This document shows, piece after piece, positions 43,406 to 51,835 of a stretch of DNA of 64,000 nucleotides (position 1 is its first letter; each line of letters begins with the position of its first letter). A model generated the notes under the pieces. It saw nothing but the letters and a program-made list of their open reading frames with translations. It was not told where the DNA came from and made no database searches. Position numbers and translations under genes: made by a program. The stretch comes from Allomeiothermus silvanus DSM 9946 (GTDB lineage: Bacteria; Deinococcota; Deinococci; Deinococcales; Thermaceae). The DNA lies in NCBI RefSeq assembly GCF_000092125.1, contig NC_014213.1, forward strand, positions 283,855 through 347,854, read 5' to 3'.

Positions 43406-44409
43406 ACTACACCAGTCTTTCGATCAGCTTCCGTATTGGCTTGGCTTTTCACGCTATGAACAACGAGGGCAGCAGCGGGACCAACGTGATGGAGCCGCGG
43501 CGCATCAGCGTGGGCGGCCACAATTACGACGGCATCTCGGGTGAGATGGTCCGCCGCCACGTCTTCGAGAACTTGGTCCCGATCGCCAAGGCCAGGGGCC
43601 TCCCGCTCTCGCCCGACGGCGAGGGGCTGCTCCCGGACCGCGCCAAGCGAGTCATCAAGGCCTACCTTAGCGGTCCGGCCAGCGAGGTGAAGGGGAAGGA
43701 CGGGGTCTTCGAGCTCGAGCCCGCCCACCTCCCCCTGGTCACCAAGGCCGCGCTCGAGAGCTGTACCATCACCGACATCGGTGGCTACCTGGCGGCCTTC
43801 GAGTCCAGCGAGAAGGTGAAGGGCGCCACTCCAAAGCGCGATTCAGTCTTCGACGTGGGGTGGCTGATCTCGGAAGAGCCGGCCGTCGTGGAGTTCTCGC
43901 AGCACGCCGCCTACCGCCCCGACGGGCAGCACAACCTCTTCACCCAGAACATGCGGGCGGCGGTGTACGGTGGGGTGGCCCGGCTTGACCTGGGGCGCAT
44001 TGGCTACAACGACTGGGCCTGGCTCGCGCCGGACCGCAACGACCTCCACCTGAGCGACGAGCAGCGTCGCCAGCGGGCGGCAGCACTGCTCGACGCCTGG
44101 GAGCAGTGGCTGCTCTCCCCGGCGGGGGCGAAGCAGGCCGGCTGGTTGCAGCACACGGGGCAGCTCGAGGGCGTCCTCATGCTCTCAAACTTCGGGCCCG
44201 CCCCCTTCCGTTCCCCCATCGAGGTCGAGCTAAGATATGACGCCGAGGGCAACCCTCTTGTCGAGCGTATCAAGCCCAACCCGCGCTATAGAGCCGAGCT
44301 CGCCACGCTGGCAGAGGCCAAGCCCGGGCGCTACCGCGCGCTCGAGTTCGACGATCTGGCCGGTTTGGCTAAGGCTTTCGACCAGGCCCGGGCCGCGATC
44401 GGCCTGTAG
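43402..44409 (+). CDS. cas7: Cas7, DevR-family backbone subunit
   Basis: 335 residues; ATG overlaps the cas8 stop (ATGA). YTSLSISFRIGLAFHAMNNEG and the RRISVGGHNYDGISGEMVRRHV block are typical of the DevR/Csa2 group of Cas7, which binds crRNA along its length. FTQNMRAAVYGGVARLDL is a further conserved strand-helix region. Confidence 0.9.
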   Translation: MNYTSLSISFRIGLAFHAMNNEGSSGTNVMEPRRISVGGHNYDGISGEMVRRHVFENLVPIAKARGLPLSPDGEGLLPDRAKRVIKAYLSGPASEVKGKDGVFELEPAHLPLVTKAALESCTITDIGGYLAAFESSEKVKGATPKRDSVFDVGWLISEEPAVVEFSQHAAYRPDGQHNLFTQNMRAAVYGGVARLDLGRIGYNDWAWLAPDRNDLHLSDEQRRQRAAALLDAWEQWLLSPAGAKQAGWLQHTGQLEGVLMLSNFGPAPFRSPIEVELRYDAEGNPLVERIKPNPRYRAELATLAEAKPGRYRALEFDDLAGLAKAFDQARAAIGL

Positions 44410-44417
44410 GAGCGGCC

Positions 44418-45167
44418 ATGTCGGAGATTTGGCTGCGGGCCCGCTTCCTCACGCACTCCTTCCACTACCGCATGCCCGACACGGTAGCCATCAGTGCCGT
44501 CAACCCGGCGGTGCCCTCGCCCCTCACGGTACAGATGGCCATGCTAGCCGCGTACCTGCGCGAGGGCGAGCGGGGGAAGGCCCAGGCCCTGTTGGAGTTG
44601 CTGCCCTTGAAGGTGCGGGTGCGCCCCCCGCGGGGTGCCGTCATCTACCGGGGCATCATGCGCTACGTGCGCCCGCCAAAGGACGCGGGTGACCTCGACA
44701 AAAACACCGGCGCGGGCTACAAGATCTCGCCGCACTTCCGCGAGTTCGCCCTGCTCGACGGCCCTCTCGAGGTCTACGTACTAGTCCCGGCCGAGCATCG
44801 CGGGCTCGTGGCGGAGGCCCTCGAGCGCATCCCCTACCTCGGCGCCAAAGACTCCCTGGTGAGTTGCCAGGGGGAGGTTGAGCCGGTGGACGAACCCCCG
44901 TCCGACTGCGCGGTAGCCCTGGAGGATGTTGATCTGAGCGAGCTTGCTGACTACGTGGTCCTGCAGCTCGCCGATTTCGAGGGGCGTGAGCGACTATTCC
45001 CCCCTGCTAAGGGCAAGCAGAAGGCCCAGGACAAGGTGCTCACCCTGGAGCGCCTGCTCCCTAGCCAGCGGCTCAAGGAGCACTACCGGCTGGGCGCTTA
45101 CCTGGTCGAGGGGCAGGTTTACTCTTCCGGTAACGTGAAGGTGTTCCGTCGCGGCGGGGGAGGCTGA
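44418..45167 (+). CDS. cas5: Cas5, crRNA 5'-handle binding subunit
   Basis: 249 residues, starting 8 bases after cas7. WLRARFLTHSFHYRMPDTVA and VNPAVPSPLTVQMAMLAAYL give the RAMP fold and the T-x-x-P-S-P-L/S motif of Cas5. It ends one base into cas6 (TGATG). Confidence 0.85.
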   Translation: MSEIWLRARFLTHSFHYRMPDTVAISAVNPAVPSPLTVQMAMLAAYLREGERGKAQALLELLPLKVRVRPPRGAVIYRGIMRYVRPPKDAGDLDKNTGAGYKISPHFREFALLDGPLEVYVLVPAEHRGLVAEALERIPYLGAKDSLVSCQGEVEPVDEPPSDCAVALEDVDLSELADYVVLQLADFEGRERLFPPAKGKQKAQDKVLTLERLLPSQRLKEHYRLGAYLVEGQVYSSGNVKVFRRGGGG

Positions 45168-45973
45168 TGCCTTACGCCTTCCTGCTCCACCTGACCTCGA
45201 GCGACCCCCGCCCCCCGCGTTACCCTGGGCTTTACGCGCACGGCCTGTTCTTCGCCCTGTTGGGCAAGCTCGACCCAGGCCTGGCCGCTGCGGTCCATGC
45301 GGCCCCCCGCAAGCCCTTCACGCTGGCGGTGCTCGAGCCCACCCCGCGGGCAAGGAGGGGAGGGGAGGCCAGTGGGGAGGTGGTGCTGCGAGTGACCACC
45401 CTCGATGACGACCTGTTCGCCCCGCTGCTGGGGGTCCTCCTCCGCGAGGGGGTAGCCGGCCTGGCCTTGGGCGACCACCCGTACCGTCTGGCCCGGGTTG
45501 TGGCCACCCCCCAGGGCAGCCCCCTAGCTGGCCGCCACACCTGGGAAGAGCTGGCCACGGCCCCACCCACCCGCGGCCTGCGCCTGCGCTTTCGCACCCC
45601 TACGGTGTTCGCTACCTCCAAGCCTGGACGACGCACCCGCCACACCCCCTTGCCGGATCCCTTCCTCATAGCCAAATCGCTGCTCACTAGCTGGCAATAC
45701 CATAGCCCATTGCGCCTTTCTGATACTGAAGCCGCTGCATTGCTGACGCTCTTCGAGCTCGACCTCGAGCTCATCCGCTTCGCCGACCTCCGGTTCGAGC
45801 GGGCCCAGGCGGCCAAAGGCTTCTTTCCTGGCTTTACCGGGGCGGTGGAGGTGCACTGCCACAGCGACAGCCTCGAGGTGCAGCGGACCCTGGGAATCCT
45901 GCAGGCATACGCCTTCTACGCTGGGGTAGGGGCCAAGACCGCCTACGGTCTCGGGCTCACCGTGCCCTACTGA
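45167..45973 (+). CDS. cas6: Cas6, crRNA-processing endoribonuclease
   Basis: 268 residues. MPYAFLLHLTSSDPRPPRYP begins the first RAMP domain. PGLYAHGLFFALLGKLDP contains a His that could be catalytic. The C-terminal Gly-rich loop GVGAKTAYGLGL is the Cas6 signature. It would cut repeats 8 bases before the spacer, and both arrays in the window have a matching stem and ATTGAAAC end. Confidence 0.88.
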   Translation: MPYAFLLHLTSSDPRPPRYPGLYAHGLFFALLGKLDPGLAAAVHAAPRKPFTLAVLEPTPRARRGGEASGEVVLRVTTLDDDLFAPLLGVLLREGVAGLALGDHPYRLARVVATPQGSPLAGRHTWEELATAPPTRGLRLRFRTPTVFATSKPGRRTRHTPLPDPFLIAKSLLTSWQYHSPLRLSDTEAAALLTLFELDLELIRFADLRFERAQAAKGFFPGFTGAVEVHCHSDSLEVQRTLGILQAYAFYAGVGAKTAYGLGLTVPY

Positions 45974-46000
45974 CGCGAGCGCGAACGCCACTTCTTGGCC

Positions 46001-46031
46001 AAAAGCCCCCGTTCAGGGGGCTTTTGTTGTT
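46001..46031 (+). terminator. Terminator of the cas3-cas6 operon
   Basis: AAAAGCCCCC and GGGGGCTTTT pair around GTTCA and run into GTTGTT, 27 bases past the cas6 stop. Confidence 0.85.
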
Positions 46032-47115
46032 CTGCGCTCGGTTTTATCTATGTGCTTCCGTCGTTCTGCATAGAATCGCGTGCGAGTGTGTTGAGAACGT
46101 GTCTTATGCTGAACCCGGACAAACACATGTGAGACTCTAAGCTGGGATAAAAAGAGGGGAACCGACCAGGAAAGGAGGTTCCCCAGGTGCAGTTTACCAC
46201 CGTTGGCCGAGAGATATGGAGAGGCGCTAGACAAGCACAGAGGCTGGCCGAGGCCAACGCAAGCGACCCAGAGGTCCAGGAACGTCTGCGCAAGCTCCGA
46301 CTGGTCAAAGCCCTGCGTGAAAGTAAAAAGAGCTGGAAGGAGATCCAGGACCTGGTCGGGATCAGCCGGGCCACCTACCACCGCTGGCAAAAAGCCCTAA
46401 AAGAAAAGGGCCTGGCTGGACTCAAACCCCGCTCCCGCCGCCCTAAGCACCTGCGCACAAAGGTCCACTGGACCCCAGGGCTGCTCATTAGAATAGAAAC
46501 TCTCCGCAAGGAAAACCCCACCTGGGGACGCTGGTCCATCTGGCTTACCCTCCGCAAGGAGGGTTTCCAGATGAGCGAACGCACGGTGGGGCGCATCCTG
46601 GCCTACCTGGAGAAGCACCGACGTATCGAGAGCGTGGCCGGCTACCTGGCCCGGACTCAAAGAGGGAAGCTAAAGCGAAGGGTAAACCGGCCCTACGCCA
46701 AAAGGAAGCCCCGAGGATACGAGGCCAGGGCTCCTGGGGACCTGGTCCAGGTGGACACCCTCACCCTGACCTTAGGACCGGGAAGCATGGTCAAGCACTT
46801 CTCGGCGATTGACCTCCATAGCCGGTTTGTCCTGGCGGAGGTGCACAGCCGGGCCACGGCTAAGCTTTCTGAGGGGTTCTTGTCCTTGCTTCTGGCCAGG
46901 GCCCCTTTTCCCATCCGGGCCATCCAGGTGGATGGGGGCAGCGAGTTCATGGCCGAGTTTGAGGAGGCCTGCTGTGCTCTGGGGATTGCCTTGTTTGTGC
47001 TACCGCCGAGGAGTCCTAAACTCAATGGTCACGTGGAGCGGATGCAGCGGACCTTCAAGGAGGAGTTCTACACCCTGTACTGCGCCCCTAAATTTGCACC
47101 ACCTCACCGGTCAGT

Positions 47116-47955
47116 TTAGTCAGGGCTCCCACCCCCTTTCAACAGGCTGTCCACAAAAGCTTCAGGCGTCAGGTACCCCAAGGCCGAGTGCGGACGCTTG
47201 CGGTTGTACACCTCAAAGACGAACGCCTCCACCGACGCCCGCGCCTCCTCCAGAGTCCGGTACTCCCGCAGGTCCACCCACTCCTCCTTGACGGTCCGGA
47301 TCAGCCGCTCCGCGTGCCCGTTCTCCCAGGGCCTCCCCGTCCCCGCGTAGCTCAGCCTCACCCCTAGCCCCAAAAGCCGCTCCACATAGGCCCTGGAGGT
47401 GTACTGCACCCCCCGGTCCGAATGGTGCACCTCGGGGCATCCCTCCCTAAGGGCCATCTCCAGCGCCGCAAGAGCAAGCCCCTGGGACAGCCTCGGCCCC
47501 AGGGCCACCCCCAGGATCTTGCGGGTGTGGAGGTCCATCACCACCGCCAGGTAGGCCACCCCCTCCCCCAGGACCACGTAGCTCAGGTCCGCCACCCACA
47601 CCTGGTGGAAGCCGGTCACCTCAAGCCCCAGCAGAAGGTTGGGCACCCCCTCCGGGAGAAGCTCTTCCGGGAGAGTGGTCCTGGGCTTGAGGGGCTTCCG
47701 GGTAAGGAGCAGGCCTTCCCTCCGCATCAGGGAGCGCACCCGCTTCTCCCCCACCCCGAAGCCCTCCCCCCGCAAGAGAGCGGCGAGGCGCCGGTATCCA
47801 TACCGGGGCCAGGCCCCCGCCAGCTCCCGCAAGCGGCCTCGGAGGACCGCCTCCTCGGGATTGGGACCCTTAGACCGGTAGTAGAGGGTGCTCCGGGGCA
47901 CCCCAAGGGCCCGGCACAGCAGGCGGAGGGGATAGGCCTCCTTGAGGGCCATCAC
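47116..47955 (-). CDS. IS3-family transposase OrfB (integrase), copy A
   Basis: 279 residues. HTH_21-like start (LCRALGVPRSTLYYRSKG), then the DDE core: HQVWVADLSYVVLGEGVAYL, EVHHSDRGVQYTSRAYVERL and GRPWENGHAERLIRTVKEEW. Intact. Its start overlaps the orfA stop. A run of seven A (CTAAAAAAAGCC) near the end of orfA is a standard -1 slippery site for an OrfAB fusion. Confidence 0.93.
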   Translation of the reverse strand: MMALKEAYPLRLLCRALGVPRSTLYYRSKGPNPEEAVLRGRLRELAGAWPRYGYRRLAALLRGEGFGVGEKRVRSLMRREGLLLTRKPLKPRTTLPEELLPEGVPNLLLGLEVTGFHQVWVADLSYVVLGEGVAYLAVVMDLHTRKILGVALGPRLSQGLALAALEMALREGCPEVHHSDRGVQYTSRAYVERLLGLGVRLSYAGTGRPWENGHAERLIRTVKEEWVDLREYRTLEEARASVEAFVFEVYNRKRPHSALGYLTPEAFVDSLLKGGGSPD

Positions 47956-48239
47956 CAGCTCCCGCCTTTCCTTTGCCGGTAGAGTCCCGAGGCTTTTTTT
48001 AGGACCTCCAGCTCCAGGGCCATCTGGCCGACCAAGCGTTCCAGTTCGCGGACGCGGGCCTCTTGTTCTGCGCAGCTATGGGAGAAGGCGGCATGGGCGT
48101 TATCCAAGAACGCCCGTTGCCACCTGTAGAGCACGGACTCTGCGACCTCGTGAGCTCGGCAGGCTTCGGCCACGGTCCTTTGACCCGACAAGACCTCCAA
48201 CACAATTTTTACCTTTTCCTTCGCTGACCACCTGCGCAT
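47952..48239 (-). CDS. IS3-family transposase OrfA, copy A
   Basis: 95 residues: RRWSAKEKVKIVLEVLSGQ and TVAEACRAHEVAESVLYRWQ, the HTH of IS3 OrfA, followed by a leucine zipper-like helix LERLVGQMALELEVLKKASG. Confidence 0.93.
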   Translation of the reverse strand: MRRWSAKEKVKIVLEVLSGQRTVAEACRAHEVAESVLYRWQRAFLDNAHAAFSHSCAEQEARVRELERLVGQMALELEVLKKASGLYRQRKGGSW

Positions 48240-48408
48240 CTCGCTACCCCTTCAGGCTACACCCCTCGGTCTCTCTCTTGGGGTGGTCCAAATTTGGGGC
48301 AGCACTTCACCCGGCCTTTGCCCACCCCGCTCAGCGAGCTGCAGGCAGAGCTGGATACCTACCTGGACTACTACAACCGCCGAAGGCCTCACATGGCCCT
48401 GGGGGGTC

Positions 48409-49548
48409 TGAACCCGGACAAACACATGTGAGACTCTAAGCTGGGATAAAAAGAGGGGAACCGACCAGGAAAGGAGGTTCCCCAGGTGCAGTTTACCACC
48501 GTTGGCCGAGAGATATGGAGAGGCGCTAGACAAGCACAGAGGCTGGCCGAGGCCAACGCAAGCGACCCAGAGGTCCAGGAACGTCTGCGCAAGCTCCGAC
48601 TGGTCAAAGCCCTGCGTGAAAGTAAAAAGAGCTGGAAGGAGATCCAGGACCTGGTCGGGATCAGCCGGGCCACCTACCACCGCTGGCAAAAAGCCCTAAA
48701 AGAAAAGGGCCTGGCTGGACTCAAACCCCGCTCCCGCCGCCCTAAGCACCTGCGCACAAAGGTCCACTGGACCCCAGGGCTGCTCATTAGAATAGAAACT
48801 CTCCGCAAGGAAAACCCCACCTGGGGACGCTGGTCCATCTGGCTTACCCTCCGCAAGGAGGGTTTCCAGATGAGCGAACGCACGGTGGGGCGCATCCTGG
48901 CCTACCTGGAGAAGCACCGACGTATCGAGAGCGTGGCCGGCTACCTGGCCCGGACTCAAAGAGGGAAGCTAAAGCGAAGGGTAAACCGGCCCTACGCCAA
49001 AAGGAAGCCCCGAGGATACGAGGCCAGGGCTCCTGGGGACCTGGTCCAGGTGGACACCCTCACCCTGACCTTAGGACCGGGAAGCATGGTCAAGCACTTC
49101 TCGGCGATTGACCTCCATAGCCGGTTTGTCCTGGCGGAGGTGCACAGCCGGGCCACGGCTAAGCTTTCTGAGGGGTTCTTGTCCTTGCTTCTGGCCAGGG
49201 CCCCTTTTCCCATCCGGGCCATCCAGGTGGATGGGGGCAGCGAGTTCATGGCCGAGTTTGAGGAGGCCTGCTGTGCTCTGGGGATTGCCTTGTTTGTGCT
49301 ACCGCCGAGGAGTCCTAAACTCAATGGTCACGTGGAGCGGATGCAGCGGACCTTCAAGGAGGAGTTCTACACCCGGCCTTTGCCCACCCCGCTCAGCGAG
49401 CTGCAGGCAGAGCTGGATACCTACCTGGACTACTACAACCGCCGAAGGCCTCACATGGCCCTGGGGGGTCTTGCTCCGCTGGAGTTTTTGGCTAAGATGC
49501 AAGAGGAGTCGGTTCCTCAAAGAGTCTCAAATGTGTTGACCGATTACA
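48409..49548 (+). mobile_element. IS481-family element, copy 3 (complete)
   Basis: 1140 bp, same ends as copy 1. Its right flank TATGC (49549-49553) duplicates the left flank of copy 2 (46105-46109), not its own left flank, which is copy 2 sequence. Confidence 0.92.
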
Positions 49549-49574
49549 TATGCTACCTCGAAGGCTTCAGCTAG
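48486..49574 (+). CDS. IS481-family DDE transposase, copy 3
   Basis: 362 residues, same as copy 1 through LTDY, then ICYLEGFS and a stop supplied by flanking DNA. Intact catalytic core. Confidence 0.92.
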   Translation: MQFTTVGREIWRGARQAQRLAEANASDPEVQERLRKLRLVKALRESKKSWKEIQDLVGISRATYHRWQKALKEKGLAGLKPRSRRPKHLRTKVHWTPGLLIRIETLRKENPTWGRWSIWLTLRKEGFQMSERTVGRILAYLEKHRRIESVAGYLARTQRGKLKRRVNRPYAKRKPRGYEARAPGDLVQVDTLTLTLGPGSMVKHFSAIDLHSRFVLAEVHSRATAKLSEGFLSLLLARAPFPIRAIQVDGGSEFMAEFEEACCALGIALFVLPPRSPKLNGHVERMQRTFKEEFYTRPLPTPLSELQAELDTYLDYYNRRRPHMALGGLAPLEFLAKMQEESVPQRVSNVLTDYICYLEGFS

Positions 49575-49655
49575 TGTACACTGGTAGCAGTACGCACGCC
49601 GCGTGCGATTTTGGATCTTGAAAAGCAGTAGAGAACGAGATAGAAGACCGGCGCC
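49549..49655 (+). promoter_or_regulatory. Leader-side fragment of CRISPR array 2
   Basis: 107 bases between IS481 copy 3 and the first perfect repeat. Joined to 46032-46109 they would form about 190 bases of non-coding DNA downstream of the cas6 terminator, so the IS insertion probably cut the leader in two. Confidence 0.45.
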
Positions 49656-50037
49656 GTTGCAAAAGCGACTAACCTCGTAGAGGATTGAAACGTTGCGGTG
49701 AACATCGTGCCCGACTGGTGGAGGGTTGCAAAAGCGACTAACCTCGTAGAGGATTGAAACAGCAAACGCTCGGTGGCCTGGGTGGCCTCCGGCCGTTGCA
49801 AAAGCGACTAACCTCGTAGAGGATTGAAACATTGCAGGAGATGGTGGGGCGATAGGGTGGAGCCTGTTGCAAAAGCGACTAACCTCGTAGAGGATTGAAA
49901 CCCCCCATACTGGTGGATGGCCGCGTAGCGCACGTTGGTTGCAAAAGCGACTAACCTCGTAGAGGATTGAAACGACTCCTGATCAGAGGACTAGGGAGCA
50001 ATGTCCGCGTTGCAAAAGCGACTAAGGGGATTGAAAC
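49656..50037 (+). CRISPR. CRISPR array 2: five full 36-bp repeats plus a degenerate terminal repeat, five spacers
   Basis: Repeat starts GTTGCAAAAGCGACTAACCT and ends CGTAGAGGATTGAAAC, with the stem CCTC-GTA-GAGG. Repeats begin at 49656, 49725, 49795, 49866 and 49938; the sixth (50009-50037) has lost seven bases around the stem. Spacers are 33-36 bases. Polarity is rightward: ATTGAAAC at the right end of each repeat and the degenerate repeat last. Confidence 0.96.
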
Positions 50038-50137
50038 CAACAGCCTCAAGCCGCTCTTATTTTCTTACCTCGAGCCTATACGCGCTTTCGCCACGATATC
50101 CTAAGCTGCGGCTATAGTAAAATACTGGAGACGATAC

Positions 50138-50512
50138 ATGGATGACCGGAAACTAAATCCCTTGCGGCTGGCCTTTCTGGTCTCCATAGCCCTCTACTTC
50201 GCCTTCGTCGGTCTACGCCTACCGACCAAAAACCCATCTGAGACTATCCCCCAGGCGACCCAAGCCCCTTTGGTCCAACCACAGGTTCGCATCGACGGCT
50301 GTCACGCCCACATCAGCGAAGCTACCGCCAGCACCCGAGAGTTGCGCCTGAAGGTGAGCGGAACCGCCGAAACCCTCCGGGTCAGCTACGACGGCGGCAT
50401 GATCGTGAAGGCCACCGAAGAAGTATGCAGTGGGGGAGAATGCCGCGTCTTTACCCCTGCTGCCCCCAAAACTATCCAACTCGACGGTTGCCCCGCCATA
50501 ACCCTGCCCTGA
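50138..50512 (+). CDS. Hypothetical membrane-anchored protein
   Basis: 124 residues with one N-terminal transmembrane segment (PLRLAFLVSIALYFAFVGLRL) and a small extracytoplasmic beta-rich domain with four Cys (in GCHAH, EVCSGGECRVF and GCPAI), probably two disulfides. TATAGT at 50114 and GGAG before ATG 50138 support expression. Family not recognised. Confidence 0.7.
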   Translation: MDDRKLNPLRLAFLVSIALYFAFVGLRLPTKNPSETIPQATQAPLVQPQVRIDGCHAHISEATASTRELRLKVSGTAETLRVSYDGGMIVKATEEVCSGGECRVFTPAAPKTIQLDGCPAITLP

Positions 50513-50529
50513 CCGCAATTGCGTGATGC

Positions 50530-50913
50530 GGCAAGTGCGAACGCCAGCAGGCGGTGGCAGCCCCCGCCCTGGCCGCGTGGCTGGATGGGAGCGGGGTTTA
50601 CCTCGACAGCCAGAACCAGGCCCAGGCCAGCAAGCGGGGCACCTGGCAGGGGCTCTTCCAGGAACCGTGAGCGTACCGCAGGGACGACCCCCTCTCGGGA
50701 CGGGCTGCGTCCGTACACCAGAGAAACCCGGCCAACCCGCCCACTACCGGGACGCCGCGGCCCTCGAGTCCCTCCACCCCCGTACCCTCGGGCGCCTAAT
50801 ACCGCAATTGCACCGAGGCCCGCGCGGCTGGGGCTGCCCCCATCTACCGGGGGCAGCCGTGATATTGGAAGAGGCTGGATCGGGACGGCGACGGGGTGGC
50901 GTGTGAGCGCTGA
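50530..50913 (+). pseudogene. Thermonuclease-like protein with Excalibur domain, three stop codons
   Basis: In one frame: AALAAWLDGSGVYLDSQNQAQ, SKRGTWQGLFQEP, TGA (50668), AYRRDDP, TAA (50797), YRNCTEARAAGAAPIYRG and QP, TGA (50860), YWKRLDRDGDGVACER and the final TGA 50911. The last block is the calcium-binding Excalibur motif. The frame is intact apart from the three stops, so decay is recent. Confidence 0.7.
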
Positions 50914-51017
50914 GCCGTTGCTCGGGCCGCAAGGACGCGGGCGGCTTGAGGCTGTTCTGCGCAAAGCGCTGGAGGAGACAAGGCGCTCTGCCACCCCTGG
51001 GGGAAGTATCAGCTTCC

Positions 51018-51170
51018 CCGGTGGGTAACCCGGAGGGAGCTCCTCCCGCAGCACCAGGAAGATGGCCTCCGCGAGGGAGCGCTTGGCGTAGCGCGGCGGG
51101 GCTCCGCTGGCTGTGGGTTCAAACAGCGGCTCCAACCGCTGCCATAGCGCATCGGGGAGGCTCGGGAAAG
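51018..51170 (-). pseudogene. N-terminal fragment of an IS5-like transposase
   Basis: Minus-strand SFPSLPDALWQRLEPLFEPT and YAKRSLAEAIFLVLREELPPG match the start of IS5-family transposases (W-x-x-L-x-P-L ... R-x-x-x-x-x-I-x-x-x-L-R). No further catalytic part remains. Confidence 0.55.
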
Positions 51171-51171
51171 G

Positions 51172-51435
51172 ATGAAGGCCCGCCAGGGGAAGCTCAATAG
51201 CGAACTATTCGGCAGAAGGCTGCGCCAACACACGGTACTTTCCACCTCCAGTGAGGCCCTCTTGCAAGCGGCCACTGAACGCTTGGCCCTAACCGCCCGC
51301 TCCTACGACCGCATCCTGCGGGTGGCCCGCACCATCGCCGACCTCTCAGGGGCCGAGCCCATCCAGGAGGCCCACCTGGCCGAGGCGCTTACCTACCGCC
51401 GTAGCCTGGGATTAAGCCGGGCTATCTTTCGAGGG
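51172..51435 (+). pseudogene. C-terminal fragment of ComM (Mg-chelatase-like ATPase)
   Basis: KARQGKLNSELFGRRL, then ATERLALTARSYDRILRVAR and TIADLSGAEPIQEAHLAEAL, YRRSLG: the conserved C-terminus of ComM/YifB. The ATPase part is absent. Confidence 0.75.
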
Positions 51436-51442
51436 CCTTTAC

Positions 51443-51835
51443 CTACAGATGGGCCACCATCTCCTCCCTACCCAACTCAACGTAGCGGTAGGTATTCAGT
51501 AACTCGCACAGCACTTTTTGCTGCTCCAAAAACAGGTTTTCTAAGGCTTGGTTGGAGATATTGCCCGTGGAGATCAGGGGCAGCTTGTATGGCTTGCCCT
51601 GCAAGATGAGGCTTTGTACGCAATCGGCGTCCTTCGTTACCACCACGCCAGGGGTCATGCCGCCGGCCAGGAGTTCCAGGATCACCCGCACCGGGTAGCG
51701 CAGCCCCCGCACGGTGGGCTGACCGTGGTTGATCTCGGGCTCGAGGGTAATGCCCTGAAGCAGGGCCGATGGATCCGTCACGCCCTTAGTGCCCGGCGAG
51801 GCCCGCCATTTCTGCATATGCGCCACCATGGGCAC
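51443..51835 (-). CDS. Chimeric relic: DUF433 antitoxin joined to the C-terminus of a DUF5615 PIN-like toxin
   Basis: 130 residues in one open frame. Residues about 24-64 (LLQGITLEPEINHGQPTVRG, LRYPVRVILELLAGGMTPG) are the DUF433 HTH. From VVVTKDADCVQSLI to KLPLISTGNISNQALENLFL is the C-terminal part of the DUF5615 PIN-like toxin (DAD motif, then G-N-S). The C-terminus of the antitoxin and the first half of the toxin, with its catalytic Asp, are missing. A deletion seems to have fused the two genes in frame. Confidence 0.65.
   Translation of the reverse strand: MPMVAHMQKWRASPGTKGVTDPSALLQGITLEPEINHGQPTVRGLRYPVRVILELLAGGMTPGVVVTKDADCVQSLILQGKPYKLPLISTGNISNQALENLFLEQQKVLCELLNTYRYVELGREEMVAHL

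Larger units (their letters stand above)
47076..48309 (-). mobile_element. IS3-family element, copy A (complete)
   Basis: 1234 bp beginning TGTACTGCGCCCC and ending GGGGCAGCACTTCA. The ends are imperfect inverted repeats sharing AAATTTG and ACCACC. A 3-bp duplication CCC flanks it (47073-47075, 48310-48312). It carries orfA and orfB on the minus strand. Confidence 0.92.
46110..48408 (+). mobile_element. IS481-family copy 2, truncated and interrupted by an IS3 element
   Basis: Left end TGAACCCGG at 46110 preceded by TATGC. The sequence is identical to copy 1 as far as checked, up to 47075. It is then split by an IS3 element and resumes at 48310 (CGGCCTTTGCC after the shared CCC) to 48408, where copy 3 begins. 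The last ~95 bases of the element are missing at this junction. The transposase (46187 to about 47080) is broken. Confidence 0.9.
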
